Shown here: piece after piece, positions 26,387 through 36,200 of the stretch | Position numbering within the stretch: position 1 is the stretch's first letter | Layout of the letters: each line of letters starts with the position of its first letter | NCBI GenBank assembly: GCA_902493385.1 | Contig: CABUPO010000004.1 | Span: 115,225-179,224, forward strand | Source of the DNA: an uncultured Lachnospiraceae bacterium | GTDB taxonomy: Bacteria; Bacillota; Clostridia; Lachnospirales; Lachnospiraceae | DNA length: 64,000 nucleotides | Direction: 5' to 3' | Program-made: the position numbers and the translations under genes | The notes under the pieces: generated by a model | Database searches by the model: none | The model's input: only the letters and a program-made list of their open reading frames with translations | Told to the model about the DNA's origin: nothing

Positions 26387-27697
26387 ATGAACATAATAAC
26401 ATTAATTATTGTCACAATATTTTCAATAATAATGATATACCGTATATGCAGTATATCAGGAGCTTTGTTACCCTGCAAATCAAAATACTCAGGGTTTATT
26501 ACAGAATCCAAAGCGTCTTATTCACACGGCAATCCGGTAAACAGATATGACATATTCCGCATAGCTGCCGAATCTCTTGCCTTCAGGCTTTTCATATACT
26601 TTATTTCTTATCTTGCATTAATACTCATATACCGGGACAATCAGACATTTCTTGAATGGTGGCTCAAATGGGATGCAACTAATTATATAGGGATTGCCAG
26701 CGGCGGATATAAAAATATCGTGATTGATAATGTAGCAATGATGGGCGACGGCGTGTATCAGACTCTTGTATTTTTTCCTCTTTACCCTGCGCTTACATAT
26801 CTTGTCAGCTTAATAATACATAACGTTTTGACTGCCGCGCTTGTAACATCAAGCTTATGCTACATAGGCGGGTGTATATTCCTTTATATGGCCGCAGCAT
26901 TAAAATACAATAAGTTAATAGCAGAGAAAACAGTTATCCTTATATCAGTATTTCCTTTTAGCTTTTTCTTTGGAGCAATGCTTACTGAAAGTACCTTTTT
27001 ACTTGCAGGCTCTGCATGTATATACTTTACATTTAAAAGGAGGTGGCGGATTGCCGGACTATTCGGTATGCTCGGCGCGCTTTCACGTATGCAGGGGATA
27101 CTTCTCGTTGTATTTATGGGCGTCGAATGGCTTGAAGCCAATCAGATATTTCTGTTAATAAGAAAAAAAGAATGGCGTACTTTCTTCTCAAAACTAATTG
27201 AGCTCATTCCGATATTTTTAATCGTTTTGGGGTCATTTATTTACCTTTTGATTAACTATGTCATTACCGGAGATTTTATGTATTTTATGAAGCTCCAAAA
27301 CAACGTATGGGGACATCAATTCAAAAATGTGGGATTTGGAATCCAAAACATATTCCATAACCTGATTTCCAGTGATGTTGAGACGAACCTGAAATTTTCT
27401 GTATGGGCTCCGCAGCTGATTCTATTCTTCTGCACTATATATATTCTGTTCAGATGCTTCAGGCGTCATAGAGACAGCCTTACCGCATTTCTTTTTGTAT
27501 ATACTTTAATCAGTTATTCAACTGATTTTCTGGTCAGCGGAGGCCGCTATCTTAGTATAGCGTTACCTCTCTTCATCTTTACTGCAGAATTGTGCGAAAA
27601 ACGTCCGATTCTGTACAGATGGCTTGTAACGACTGGACTTCTTCTGCAGATGGTCCTTATGTGCTGCCACCTAAGCGGATTTAATATGGTTACTTAA
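26387..27697 (+). CDS. PIG-V-like mannosyltransferase family membrane protein
   Basis: A 436-residue GT-C membrane protein with about ten hydrophobic helices. The first-loop motif WWLKWDATNYIGIASGGY and the following TLVFFPLYPALTYLV are typical of the PIG-V/mannosyltransferase family using polyprenyl-phosphate sugars. The C-terminus has FLVSGGRYLSIALPLF. The ATG at 26387 is chosen because GGGAG lies 8 bp before it. It is a plus-strand single gene, facing the microprotein gene on the other strand. Substrate unknown. Confidence 0.8.
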   Translation: MNIITLIIVTIFSIIMIYRICSISGALLPCKSKYSGFITESKASYSHGNPVNRYDIFRIAAESLAFRLFIYFISYLALILIYRDNQTFLEWWLKWDATNYIGIASGGYKNIVIDNVAMMGDGVYQTLVFFPLYPALTYLVSLIIHNVLTAALVTSSLCYIGGCIFLYMAAALKYNKLIAEKTVILISVFPFSFFFGAMLTESTFLLAGSACIYFTFKRRWRIAGLFGMLGALSRMQGILLVVFMGVEWLEANQIFLLIRKKEWRTFFSKLIELIPIFLIVLGSFIYLLINYVITGDFMYFMKLQNNVWGHQFKNVGFGIQNIFHNLISSDVETNLKFSVWAPQLILFFCTIYILFRCFRRHRDSLTAFLFVYTLISYSTDFLVSGGRYLSIALPLFIFTAELCEKRPILYRWLVTTGLLLQMVLMCCHLSGFNMVT

Positions 27698-27705
27698 CAA
27701 AGAAA

Positions 27706-27879
27706 TTATTGCTTTGAACGACAGGAACCGCTCATTGGACAGCCTGAGCATCCACAGCCACAGGAGGATTTTCCTTTTTTCCTGCCCCGGATTATGCTTA
27801 TAATAACGGCTGCCACTACAGCAATCAGAACCATGCAGATAATAATATCAGCAGCATGCACACAAATCCATGTAATCAT
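27706..27879 (-). CDS. FeoB-associated Cys-rich membrane microprotein
   Basis: A 57-residue protein: one membrane helix (DIIICMVLIAVVAAVIISII, residues 11-30), a basic stretch RGRKKGK, and a Cys-rich tail CGCGCSGCPMSGSC. This is the FeoB-associated Cys-rich membrane protein family, usually next to feoB. GGAGGG lies 8 bp before the ATG. No feoA or feoB is in the window; it follows the DEAD-box gene by 34 bp. A metal-handling role is inferred from the family only. Confidence 0.82.
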   Translation of the reverse strand: MITWICVHAADIIICMVLIAVVAAVIISIIRGRKKGKSSCGCGCSGCPMSGSCRSKQ

Positions 27880-27913
27880 ATTAAGCCCTCCTGTTAGCCG
27901 TCTGTGGCATTAA

Positions 27914-29434
27914 TTAACGCAGCTTATTGCCATAAGCGTCTCTTGCGCCGTTGCGTCTGCCTCTTGTATTAGTCCATTTATCTGAGCGATTGCTTCTGTC
28001 AGTGCGTCCGCCTCTGTCATTTCGTATGCCTTTTCCTCTGCCGGTGCGTCCGCCTCTGCGGCTGCGGCTTTCACGTTTACGGCTCTTGTATTCGTCGCTG
28101 TCGAACCAGCTGTAGTCAAGCTGCATTTCGCTTACTTCTTCGCCAAGCTGCATTTTAAGAAGAGCGGCTGCAAGCTCAATTGCGGTATAATCCTCGTCGT
28201 CTAACTGTCTCTCTACAGTCTTAATCATCGAATAAAGGCTTTCATTTTCTATGAGATTCCTTGCCTTTTTCATGACATTATCGGCCTTAGCCTGGTTAAT
28301 ATCTACCGCAGAAGGCACATGCCTTGGCTTAATACGGGTTTTACATACATTTTCTATGTCGCGTATTTTGTAAATCTCTTTTCCCACAACAAGGGTAAAG
28401 CTGCGCCCTTTCTTACCTGCGCGGCCTGTACGGCCTATCCTGTGTACATAATATTCTATGTCCTGCGGAATATCATAATTAAATACGGCTTCAACATCAG
28501 TTATGTCAATCCCTCTGGCGGCCACATCAGTCGCTATAAGAATATCTACAAAACCCTTTCGGAACCCGTTCATAATCCTGTCGCGCTCCGCCTGCGTCAT
28601 ATCGCCATGAAAGCCCTCGGCAAAATATCCTCTTCCTTTTAAAACCTCGGCAAGCTCGTCAACCTTTTTCTTGGTATTACAGAATATAAGCGACCTTTTA
28701 GGATTATAGTAGTCAAGAAGCCTTGCTGTCACTTCGTCCTTATTCTTTTGCTTAACTTCATAATAATACTGCCTTACAAGAGGCACCGTAAGGTCTCCCA
28801 CCGACACTCTTACATGAACCGCATCCTGCTTCTGATACGTCTTCGTAATATTCAGTATTGCTTTTGGCATTGTCGCTGAAAAAAGCCCGGTCTGATGTTC
28901 TTTGGGAATACCTGACAGAATAGTCTCAATATCCTCACGGAATCCCATATTGAGCATTTCGTCTGCTTCATCAAGAACAATCATCTTAAGGTTATCAAGC
29001 TTAAGAGTATGTCTTCTCATATGGTCCATTACTCTTCCCGGAGTTCCAATGGCAATCTGTACCCCCGCTTTAAGAGACCTTATCTGCTTGGATATATCCT
29101 GACCTCCGTATATCGGAAGCACCTTTATGCCTTCAAAGTATTTTCCGAATTTCCTTATTTCTTCGGCCGCCTGTATTGCAAGTTCCCTTGTGGGGCACAA
29201 AACCAAAGCCTGCAGACACTTATCTTCAGGCTCTGTCATCTGTAATATAGGGATTCCAAACGCTGCCGTTTTGCCGGTACCGGTTCTCGCCTGTCCTATG
29301 ATATCCCTGCCTTCAAGGAAAACAGGTATCGCCTGCGCCTGTATAGGCGTCATATTCTCGAATCCCATCTCCTTAACGGCACGGATTATACGTTCGTCCA
29401 GTCCCGACTCTTCGTAACTTATTTCTTTACTCAT
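27914..29434 (-). CDS. DEAD-box RNA helicase (CshA/DeaD-like)
   Basis: A 506-residue RNA helicase for ribosome assembly and mRNA turnover. Q motif (FENMTPIQAQAIP), Walker A ARTGTGKT, VLDEADEML, SAT in LFSATMP, and HRIGRTGRAGKKG are intact. The C-terminal tail (about 440-506) is basic with many RGG/RxGR repeats, probably RNA-binding, and there is no DbpA-type RRM of clear shape. Its ATG overlaps the stop of the upstream dehydrogenase gene by one base (TAATG), suggesting coupled translation. Confidence 0.93.
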   Translation of the reverse strand: MSKEISYEESGLDERIIRAVKEMGFENMTPIQAQAIPVFLEGRDIIGQARTGTGKTAAFGIPILQMTEPEDKCLQALVLCPTRELAIQAAEEIRKFGKYFEGIKVLPIYGGQDISKQIRSLKAGVQIAIGTPGRVMDHMRRHTLKLDNLKMIVLDEADEMLNMGFREDIETILSGIPKEHQTGLFSATMPKAILNITKTYQKQDAVHVRVSVGDLTVPLVRQYYYEVKQKNKDEVTARLLDYYNPKRSLIFCNTKKKVDELAEVLKGRGYFAEGFHGDMTQAERDRIMNGFRKGFVDILIATDVAARGIDITDVEAVFNYDIPQDIEYYVHRIGRTGRAGKKGRSFTLVVGKEIYKIRDIENVCKTRIKPRHVPSAVDINQAKADNVMKKARNLIENESLYSMIKTVERQLDDEDYTAIELAAALLKMQLGEEVSEMQLDYSWFDSDEYKSRKRESRSRRGGRTGRGKGIRNDRGGRTDRSNRSDKWTNTRGRRNGARDAYGNKLR

Positions 29435-30600
29435 TAATCTAATCCTGCAATAGTTTCCATAATATAGTCAGCAAACTGTTCGCCGGTTGCCCCTGTATCT
29501 CTTCCGGTCATAACAAGCTTCTTTTCTGTTATAGTACATATATCAAGAGCTTTGTAAAGCTTATCTGATTCTTTAACATATCCTATATGGTTGAGAAGCA
29601 TAGCTCCCGCCCTTATAACGCTGCAAGGGTCTGCGAACTGTGCGCGTCCTTCCTTAACCATACGAGGCGCCGAACCGTGAATAGCTTCAAACATAGCATA
29701 TTTCTTGCCGATATTAGCGCTTCCCGCAGTACCTACGCCGCCCTGAAGCTCTGCCGCCTCGTCTGTAATTATATCTCCATACAGATTAGGAAGTACGACA
29801 ACTTCAAAATCTTTTCTTCTCATTTCATCAAGAAGCTTTGCTGTCATGATATCTATGTACCAGTCATCTGCTGCAATTTCCGGATACTCTTCTGCAATTT
29901 TATAGAAAATATCGAGGAACTTGCCGTCTGTAGTTTTTATAATGTTAGCTTTTGTAACGGCAGTAACTCTCTTTTTATTGTTAGCTTTAGCATACTCAAA
30001 CGCCGCGCGGATTATACGTGCGCATCCCTGCGTTGTTGCAATTGTAAAATCTATTCCAAGATCGTCGGTAACATTAACGCCTTCCTTACCGGCGGCATAT
30101 CCTCCTTCTGTGTTCTCACGATAGAAGGTCCAGTCAATTCCAAGCTCAGGTATTCTTACAGGACGTACGTTAGCAAAAAGGTCGAGCGCCTTTCTCATTG
30201 CAACGTTTGCAGATTCAACATTCGGCCATTCGTCTCCTTTTCTCGGAGTAGTTGTAGGTCCCTTAAGAATAACGTCGCAGGACTTAAGCTCCGTAAGCAC
30301 GTCGGCAGGAATAGCCGACATCTCTGCCGCTCTTCTTTCGATTGTAAGACCGTCTATAACCTTAAATTCAACCTTACCCTTACTAACTTCCTCAGAAAGA
30401 AGATACTCTAAGACCCTCTGTGCCTGCGCTGTGATTGCAGGGCCTATTCCATCGCCGCCGCAAACGCCGATAACAATCCTGTCAAGCGACTGGTAATCCA
30501 CAAAATCCCCCTGCGCTTTCATTTCTTCAACTCTTGCAAGCTGCTTTTTAAGAAGCTCTCCAAATTTCTCCTGAGCTTCCTTAATTTCATTTTCATACAT
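29434..30600 (-). CDS. Isocitrate/isopropylmalate dehydrogenase family enzyme
   Basis: A 388-residue beta-decarboxylating dehydrogenase, probably an isocitrate dehydrogenase. Signature pieces include GGDGIGPAITAQAQRVLEYL, FANVRPVRIP, YRENTEGGYAAG, the catalytic Lys region VTKANIIKTTDG and VVLPNLYGDIITDEAAELQG. An N-terminal helical extension of about 40 residues precedes the Rossmann core. Isocitrate is more likely than isopropylmalate because no leucine genes are near, but this is inference. The ATG at 30600 has GGAGG 8 bp upstream; a start 24 bp earlier has none. Confidence 0.85.
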   Translation of the reverse strand: MYENEIKEAQEKFGELLKKQLARVEEMKAQGDFVDYQSLDRIVIGVCGGDGIGPAITAQAQRVLEYLLSEEVSKGKVEFKVIDGLTIERRAAEMSAIPADVLTELKSCDVILKGPTTTPRKGDEWPNVESANVAMRKALDLFANVRPVRIPELGIDWTFYRENTEGGYAAGKEGVNVTDDLGIDFTIATTQGCARIIRAAFEYAKANNKKRVTAVTKANIIKTTDGKFLDIFYKIAEEYPEIAADDWYIDIMTAKLLDEMRRKDFEVVVLPNLYGDIITDEAAELQGGVGTAGSANIGKKYAMFEAIHGSAPRMVKEGRAQFADPCSVIRAGAMLLNHIGYVKESDKLYKALDICTITEKKLVMTGRDTGATGEQFADYIMETIAGLD

Positions 30601-30631
30601 AGCTGTAATCCTCCTTATTTTCAAAACTAAC

Positions 30632-31306
30632 TTATATTTTTTCTATCTGCCAGTCGATTGGCGTAAGCCCGGCTGATTTAAGAAATTCATTGGTTTGACT
30701 AAAATGCCTGCATCCAAAAAATCCGTTGTATGCAGAAAGCGGGCTTGGATGGGGCGCTTCAAGTATAAGATGCTTCGGATTAGTCAGCATTTTTTTCTTT
30801 TCTCTTGCAGGTCTTCCCCAAAGCATATATACAACAGGCTCGTCTTTATTATTCACAGCCTGTATGGCTGCGTCTGTAAATTTCTCCCAGCCTATTCCTT
30901 TATGTGAATTAGCCGCGCCGCTTCGCACCGTAAGCACGGTATTTAACAGCAGAACGCCCTGATCGGCCCATTTTTTCAAAAATCCGTTATTCGGCACATA
31001 GCATCCCAAATCCTCGTGCAGCTCTTTGTATATATTAACAAGCGACGGCGGTATCATAACATCCTTTTTTACTGAAAAGCATAATCCATGCGCCTGGCCA
31101 GGGCCATGATACGGGTCCTGTCCGAGTATGACTACCTTTACTTTACTAAGCGGCGTGAAATGAAATGCATTGAATATATCGTCAGCAGGCGGATACACTA
31201 CATATCTGCTGTATTCATTCTTTATATATCTGTATAAAGACGCATAGTACGGCTTTGCAAATTCAGGATTTAAAGCCTCAAGCCAGTCATTAGTAATAGC
31301 TCCCAT
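30632..31306 (-). CDS. ung: Uracil-DNA glycosylase
   Basis: A 224-residue family 1 uracil-DNA glycosylase that excises uracil from DNA. The catalytic water-activating motif GQDPYHGPGQAHGLCFSV and the DNA-intercalation loop HPSPLSAYNGFFGCRHF are intact. The ATG at 31306 is chosen because GGAGG lies 8 bp before it; the earlier GTG and ATG overlap that site. It lies between hisF and the dehydrogenase with gaps near 30 bp. Confidence 0.96.
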   Translation of the reverse strand: MGAITNDWLEALNPEFAKPYYASLYRYIKNEYSRYVVYPPADDIFNAFHFTPLSKVKVVILGQDPYHGPGQAHGLCFSVKKDVMIPPSLVNIYKELHEDLGCYVPNNGFLKKWADQGVLLLNTVLTVRSGAANSHKGIGWEKFTDAAIQAVNNKDEPVVYMLWGRPAREKKKMLTNPKHLILEAPHPSPLSAYNGFFGCRHFSQTNEFLKSAGLTPIDWQIEKI

Positions 31307-31340
31307 AGTCATATCCTCCACAAGTAACTTATATATTATT

Positions 31341-32102
31341 CTACATTCTTACACTTACGCCATTATCCCTGAGGTACTTTTTAAGCTCCATAATCTCAAG
31401 CTCTTTATAATGAAACAATGATGCTGCAAGAACTGCGTCTGCTTTTCCTTTATTAACCGCGTCAAGAAAATGCTCACATTTTCCTGCGCCGCCCGAAGCA
31501 ATGACAGGGATGGACACATTATCCGATACCGTACGGGTAAGCTCTATATCGTAACCGTCCTTAGTACCGTCACAGTCCATGCTTGTAAGAAGTATCTCGC
31601 CTGCGCCAAGCTCACATGCTTTCATTGCCCATTCCACAGCGTCAATGCCCATATCGACACGTCCGCCGTTCTTATATATATTCCAGCCGCTGTTATCCGG
31701 CCTTCTCTTTGCGTCAATCGCAACGACAACACACTGGCTGCCAAACTTTAATGCCGCCTCAGATATCAGTTCAGGATTCATTATTGCCGCTGTATTGACT
31801 GCAATCTTGTCAGCGCCTTCACGCAGTATCATCTTAAAATCGGCAATACTCCTTATGCCTCCTCCAACTGTGAACGGAATAAACACCGTCTCGGCAACCT
31901 TTCTTACCATATCAAGCTTAATATCTCTTGCATCGCTTGACGCAGTTATATCAAGAAAAACCAGTTCATCAGCGCCGCATCTTCCGTATGCTGCGCCTGC
32001 CAAAACCGGGTCTCCCGCGTCTTTTAAATCAACAAAATTAATTCCTTTAACAACCCTTCCATTATTAACATCAAGACATGGAATAATTCTTTTAGTAAAC
32101 AT
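31341..32102 (-). CDS. hisF: Imidazole glycerol phosphate synthase, cyclase subunit
   Basis: A 253-residue (beta-alpha)8 barrel that makes IGP and AICAR from PRFAR and ammonia in histidine synthesis. The catalytic Asp region RIIPCLDVNNGRVVKG and the second ITSMDCDGTKDGYD are both present. The ATG at 32102 follows AGGAGATAAT; a longer reading frame upstream lacks homology. HisH lies 19 bp upstream. Confidence 0.96.
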   Translation of the reverse strand: MFTKRIIPCLDVNNGRVVKGINFVDLKDAGDPVLAGAAYGRCGADELVFLDITASSDARDIKLDMVRKVAETVFIPFTVGGGIRSIADFKMILREGADKIAVNTAAIMNPELISEAALKFGSQCVVVAIDAKRRPDNSGWNIYKNGGRVDMGIDAVEWAMKACELGAGEILLTSMDCDGTKDGYDIELTRTVSDNVSIPVIASGGAGKCEHFLDAVNKGKADAVLAASLFHYKELEIMELKKYLRDNGVSVRM

Positions 32103-32121
32103 ATTATCTCCTAACCATATA

Positions 32122-32727
32122 TCACAATGATGCAAAATTTTTAAGAATCTCAAGCCCGACGTCTCCACTCTTTTCAGGATGGAACTGACATGCATATACA
32201 TTATCGCATTCGACTGCCGCATGAATATTAGTCACATAATCTGTCGTAGCTGCAACAATTCCTTCGTCAGCCGCCTTAAGGTAATATGAATGCACAAAAT
32301 ATACATATGCGCCTTCATCAATGCCTCTAAACAGCTTTGATTCTTTAGGAAAATGCAGAGAATTCCATCCCATATGAGGAATTTTATGTATACCGTCATT
32401 CGGAATAGCACATATATCTCCATTTAAAACAGATAAACCGTCCACACCTTTGGATTCGTCGCTTCTGTCAAATAACAGCTGGAGCCCAAGGCATATTCCC
32501 ATAAGAGGAATCTTTTCATCCGCTGCTTTTCTTAACGCACCGGAAAGCCCGTATGCGTTAAGCTTATGCATACAATCGCCAAACGCGCCTACTCCCGGCA
32601 GAATAACCTTATCTGCCGTAAGTATCGTTTTCACATCTCTTGTTACTACAGGAGTCTCACCGATAAATTCAAGAGCTTTTTTAACGCTCATAAGATTGCC
32701 GGCGTCATAATCTATTATCGCTATCAT
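32122..32727 (-). CDS. hisH: Imidazole glycerol phosphate synthase, glutaminase subunit
   Basis: A 201-residue class I glutamine amidotransferase supplying ammonia to HisF. The nucleophile elbow GICLGLQLLF (Cys about residue 79) and the C-terminal FHPEKSG His-Glu pair are present, as is LPGVGAFGDCM. The remaining his genes are not in the window, so hisHF are separated from the rest of the pathway here. Confidence 0.96.
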   Translation of the reverse strand: MIAIIDYDAGNLMSVKKALEFIGETPVVTRDVKTILTADKVILPGVGAFGDCMHKLNAYGLSGALRKAADEKIPLMGICLGLQLLFDRSDESKGVDGLSVLNGDICAIPNDGIHKIPHMGWNSLHFPKESKLFRGIDEGAYVYFVHSYYLKAADEGIVAATTDYVTNIHAAVECDNVYACQFHPEKSGDVGLEILKNFASL

Positions 32728-32825
32728 ATCTATATCCCGCCTGTATATTTTTTGAACCAGCCTGATTATGCTTTACTAAACCATATTCGCTTAACTCATT
32801 GTGTCCGGGGACATTTTAACATAAT

Positions 32826-34364
32826 TTAACCTGCGGAATCAAGCTCAAACCAAAATTCCACTCCGTCGTCATTATTAATCACGCCGCATTCATGGTTAAA
32901 TGAGCGCATTATCGCTTTAACTATCGACAATCCAATACCGTTGCCGCCATATTCTCTCGTTCTCGCCTTATCAACCTTATAAAACTTAATCCATATCTTT
33001 TCAAGCTCCTCTTCGGGTATTTTATCTCCGGTATTAGAAACGCCGATTCTTACTGTATCTCCATTTTTCTTTGTATATATTCTTATTATATTCGGCTCTT
33101 TAACATGATTCAGCGCATTACTGATATAGTTGGTCAGCACCTCTTCAACAAGATACTCGTCGGCCCACACGTAAACCGGCGCAGGCTCATACATTGTAAG
33201 GCTTACATTTTTCTGTTTAAACAAAATATCTGACGAAGATACAACAGATTTAATTACCTCAACTATATCAAATCTGTCCATTTTAGGTTTGTCGTTTCCA
33301 AACTCAAGCTGGTTCAGATTCAAAAGCCTCCTTACCATACGGTTCATTTTCTGCGCCTCGTCCATAATAACGTCACAGTAAAACTTCCTGTCCTCCACAT
33401 CATCTATAACATTATCAGACAGCCCCTCCGCGTAACCCTGTATAAGGGCAATAGGTGTTTTAAGCTCATGAGATACATTTGACAAAAATTCCTGACGCAT
33501 CTCGTCAATCTGTACTTTTCTTTCTATATCCGACTGCAATTCATTATTGGCGCTCTTTAACTCCGATATAGTATGTTCCAGCTGGGAAGAAAGCATATTC
33601 ATACTTGTGCCAAGCCTTCCTATCTCATCATCGCGGGTTACATTATATTTCGCGTCAAAATCCAGCTTAGCCATCCGGTCGGCAATTTCAGAAAGCTCAA
33701 GTATAGGCTTTGTAAAGCTTCTTCCTATAAAGAACATTGCAATAGCTCCAATAAGAACTATAATCAACCCTATATAGCTCATACACTGGTTTGAAATGGC
33801 TGCGCTTTCTTTCATATTCTGATAATTTGCACGAAGAAATATAAAGCTCGATTTATTAATCTTTCCAAATAATTCAAGATAATTAGAACCGATTTTTTCA
33901 TCATAGACCTTATACATATCATAGTTATCCGTTGAATAGACAATCTGATAATTATTATCAAGCTCATGCAGACCGTAATAATCATTCACATAATTATCCA
34001 GCCTGTTTTTAACTATATTGAATGAAATGCTTCCCGTATCGACCTCAGGAAACTGAAAATTATAATAATTAAACAGGCCGTCGCTCGTAATTGAAAAAAC
34101 ATATAACGTTACGCCGTTATTAGCGGCAAGCCTGTCCAGAAAATAATAATTATCAAGAGCCGAAGGCACTTCGGAAAGATTAGATTCATTATTCACTCTG
34201 TAAATTTCATCATAAATATCCCCAAGCACTTCCTTCTTCTGATATGTGTAATACCTTTCAAGAAAAAACATGTTCATAAACATGTTGATGGAAACAAATA
34301 TTATTATAAATAGTGTCAGAATAAGTATAAGTCTTGTGCGGATTGAATTTTTCAAGCTTATCAC
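32826..34364 (-). CDS. Sensor histidine kinase
   Basis: A 512-residue membrane kinase. One membrane helix (about 11-31), an extracellular sensor domain (about 32-195), a second helix (about 196-216) and HAMP lead to the H box SHELKTPIALIQGYAEGL (His near 297), N box NYISNALNHV, and G boxes with YGGNGIGLSIV. It overlaps the response-regulator gene by 4 bp (ATGA). Signal unknown; proximity to the exported-protein isomerase suggests envelope sensing. Confidence 0.9.
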   Translation of the reverse strand: MISLKNSIRTRLILILTLFIIIFVSINMFMNMFFLERYYTYQKKEVLGDIYDEIYRVNNESNLSEVPSALDNYYFLDRLAANNGVTLYVFSITSDGLFNYYNFQFPEVDTGSISFNIVKNRLDNYVNDYYGLHELDNNYQIVYSTDNYDMYKVYDEKIGSNYLELFGKINKSSFIFLRANYQNMKESAAISNQCMSYIGLIIVLIGAIAMFFIGRSFTKPILELSEIADRMAKLDFDAKYNVTRDDEIGRLGTSMNMLSSQLEHTISELKSANNELQSDIERKVQIDEMRQEFLSNVSHELKTPIALIQGYAEGLSDNVIDDVEDRKFYCDVIMDEAQKMNRMVRRLLNLNQLEFGNDKPKMDRFDIVEVIKSVVSSSDILFKQKNVSLTMYEPAPVYVWADEYLVEEVLTNYISNALNHVKEPNIIRIYTKKNGDTVRIGVSNTGDKIPEEELEKIWIKFYKVDKARTREYGGNGIGLSIVKAIMRSFNHECGVINNDDGVEFWFELDSAG

Positions 34365-35041
34365 CCCTGCTCCACCTCAAACTTATATCCCATACCCCAT
34401 ATTGTTTTGATATAGTTACCCTTATCTCCCATCTTATTGCGAAGCTTCTTGACATGGGTATCTATAGTCCTTGCGTCTCCGTAATAATCATAATTCCAAA
34501 CATTATTCAATATTTTTTCACGCGATAACGCAATGCCTTTATTATCAATGAAATAAGTCAGAAGTTCAAATTCCTTAAAGCTTAATTCAAGCTTTTGACC
34601 GTCTATAGTTACTTCGTGCGCGCTCTTATCAAGCGTTATACCGCCAATCTCCAAAACATCATCTGACGATGCGCCCGTACGTCTTAATATAGCCTCAACT
34701 CTTGCCACAAGCACTTTAGGAGAAAACGGCTTGGATATATATTCGTCCACACCTAACTCAAATCCAAGCAGTTCGTCCTTTTCCCCTGACTTTGCAGTAA
34801 GCATAACTATAGGAACGTGCGAATACTGGCGGATTTCCCTGCACACTGCCCATCCGTCCATCTTTGGCATCATTACATCAAGTATAACAAGCTCAATATT
34901 CTTTTCTGAAAAAAACACGTCTATGGCTTCTTCTCCATTAGAAGCCTCAAGCACCTGAAACCCCTTTTTCACAAGAAAATCCCTTACAAGCTTTCTCATT
35001 CTCTGCTCATCATCAACAACGAGAATTTTAATATCTTCCAT
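34361..35041 (-). CDS. OmpR-family response regulator
   Basis: A 226-residue regulator. The receiver domain has the acidic pair VVDDEQ and phosphorylation Asp in VILDVMMPKMDGW, then TAKSGEKDE and the conserved Lys in ISKPF. A winged-helix DNA-binding domain (about 135-226) has YYGDARTIDTHVKKLRNKM. GGAAGGTGG precedes the ATG. It lies 19 bp after the isomerase gene and is coupled to the kinase. Confidence 0.93.
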   Translation of the reverse strand: MEDIKILVVDDEQRMRKLVRDFLVKKGFQVLEASNGEEAIDVFFSEKNIELVILDVMMPKMDGWAVCREIRQYSHVPIVMLTAKSGEKDELLGFELGVDEYISKPFSPKVLVARVEAILRRTGASSDDVLEIGGITLDKSAHEVTIDGQKLELSFKEFELLTYFIDNKGIALSREKILNNVWNYDYYGDARTIDTHVKKLRNKMGDKGNYIKTIWGMGYKFEVEQG

Positions 35042-35060
35042 AACGATACCACCTTCCGAA

Positions 35061-36170
35061 TTACTGTAATCCTTCTATATTAGAAACGCTTAAAATATAC
35101 TCCATAACATATGCCTCAAGCATACCGTCCTTCGGATTCATCTCATTCATCGAAAGATAATCCTGCTCCATATCTTCAATAGTCTTGCCCTGTTCTTCAC
35201 CTTCCTCATACTCAAGTGATTCTAAAAGCATCTTCTTATACGTTTCATCATCAAGCGTAAGATTTTCTTTTGCGGCAATGGTTTTTACAGCCATTTTTTC
35301 TACAGCAGTCTCTTTTGCAATTTCATCTACGTCATCCTCAGTCATTCCGAACGCTGAGAGCAGCTCGTCCACTGTGTAACCTGACATTTCCGCAAAGCTC
35401 TGATAACTTTGGATAGTCTCGTCCTCAGCATTCTTAAGCTCTCCCCGATGATACTTTTTAACCTCAGTATTCTCAATAATTTCACTGAGTATGTCGTCAG
35501 AAAGGTTCTCAACATTATCATTATAAAGCTCCTGCTTTATATATTCGTTAAACGCTGCTGCGCTTGTACATTCGCCGTCTGAATATTCAGCAGCAAATTC
35601 GTCTGTAAGCTGCTGTTCAATTGCCTCTCCGCATATATAATTAAGGGTAACGTTGAATTTGAGGGTTTTTCCGTCAATAACCTCATCACCATAGTCATTA
35701 GGAACCGCTACCGTAATCTCCTTTGTATCGCCGGTATTCATTCCTGCGATTTCCGTATCAAATTCAGTAAAATAATCTTCATCACCAATCGTTATCAGCT
35801 CATTATTATAAGTATAATCCTCAACAGCTGTTCCGTCCTCAAGAAAACATGCCATATTAATACTTACATAATCTCCTGTCTTTGCAGTTCCTGAAAGCTC
35901 CTCATAATTCTCAGCGTCCTCAAGAACAGACTCAACTTCTTCCTGCACGTCCTCATCAGTAACTGCAACCGACATATTAATTCCCTTATATTCACCAAGC
36001 TTTATAAATCCGTCAGCCTCATAATCATGCGGCACGCCGTATTCAACATATAAGCTGCCTGCAATATTTCTGTTTATTAAAACACAAAGCACAATAACTG
36101 CAGCTATAACCACAACTGCAGCTATTGATATTCCTATAATCATATTTTTTCTGTTCTTTACTTTTGCCAT
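35061..36170 (-). CDS. Membrane-anchored trigger-factor-like peptidyl-prolyl isomerase
   Basis: A 369-residue exported protein. A single N-terminal helix (about 10-32) anchors it, with the rest outside. An FKBP-type isomerase domain follows (about 95-180: TAKTGDYVSINMACF, EFDTEIAGMNTGDTKEITV), then a helical trigger-factor C-terminal-like region (about 185-365). This is the trigger-factor chaperone plan moved to the cell surface. It lies 93 bp after the sortase gene and just before the two-component genes, so it may fold exported fibre proteins; that is inference. Confidence 0.78.
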   Translation of the reverse strand: MAKVKNRKNMIIGISIAAVVVIAAVIVLCVLINRNIAGSLYVEYGVPHDYEADGFIKLGEYKGINMSVAVTDEDVQEEVESVLEDAENYEELSGTAKTGDYVSINMACFLEDGTAVEDYTYNNELITIGDEDYFTEFDTEIAGMNTGDTKEITVAVPNDYGDEVIDGKTLKFNVTLNYICGEAIEQQLTDEFAAEYSDGECTSAAAFNEYIKQELYNDNVENLSDDILSEIIENTEVKKYHRGELKNAEDETIQSYQSFAEMSGYTVDELLSAFGMTEDDVDEIAKETAVEKMAVKTIAAKENLTLDDETYKKMLLESLEYEEGEEQGKTIEDMEQDYLSMNEMNPKDGMLEAYVMEYILSVSNIEGLQ

Positions 36171-36200
36171 AATTACATCCTCCAGACTGTTATTGGTTTT

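Noticed and set aside
31341..32727. hisH-hisF as a sign of a complete histidine operon
   Set aside because: No other his genes occur within the window; only the IGP synthase pair is supported.
32802..32813. Short palindrome TGTCCGGGGACA followed by TTTT between hisH and the kinase gene
   Set aside because: The T run is on the strand opposite to both genes, so it does not terminate them; the stem is only 5 bp.
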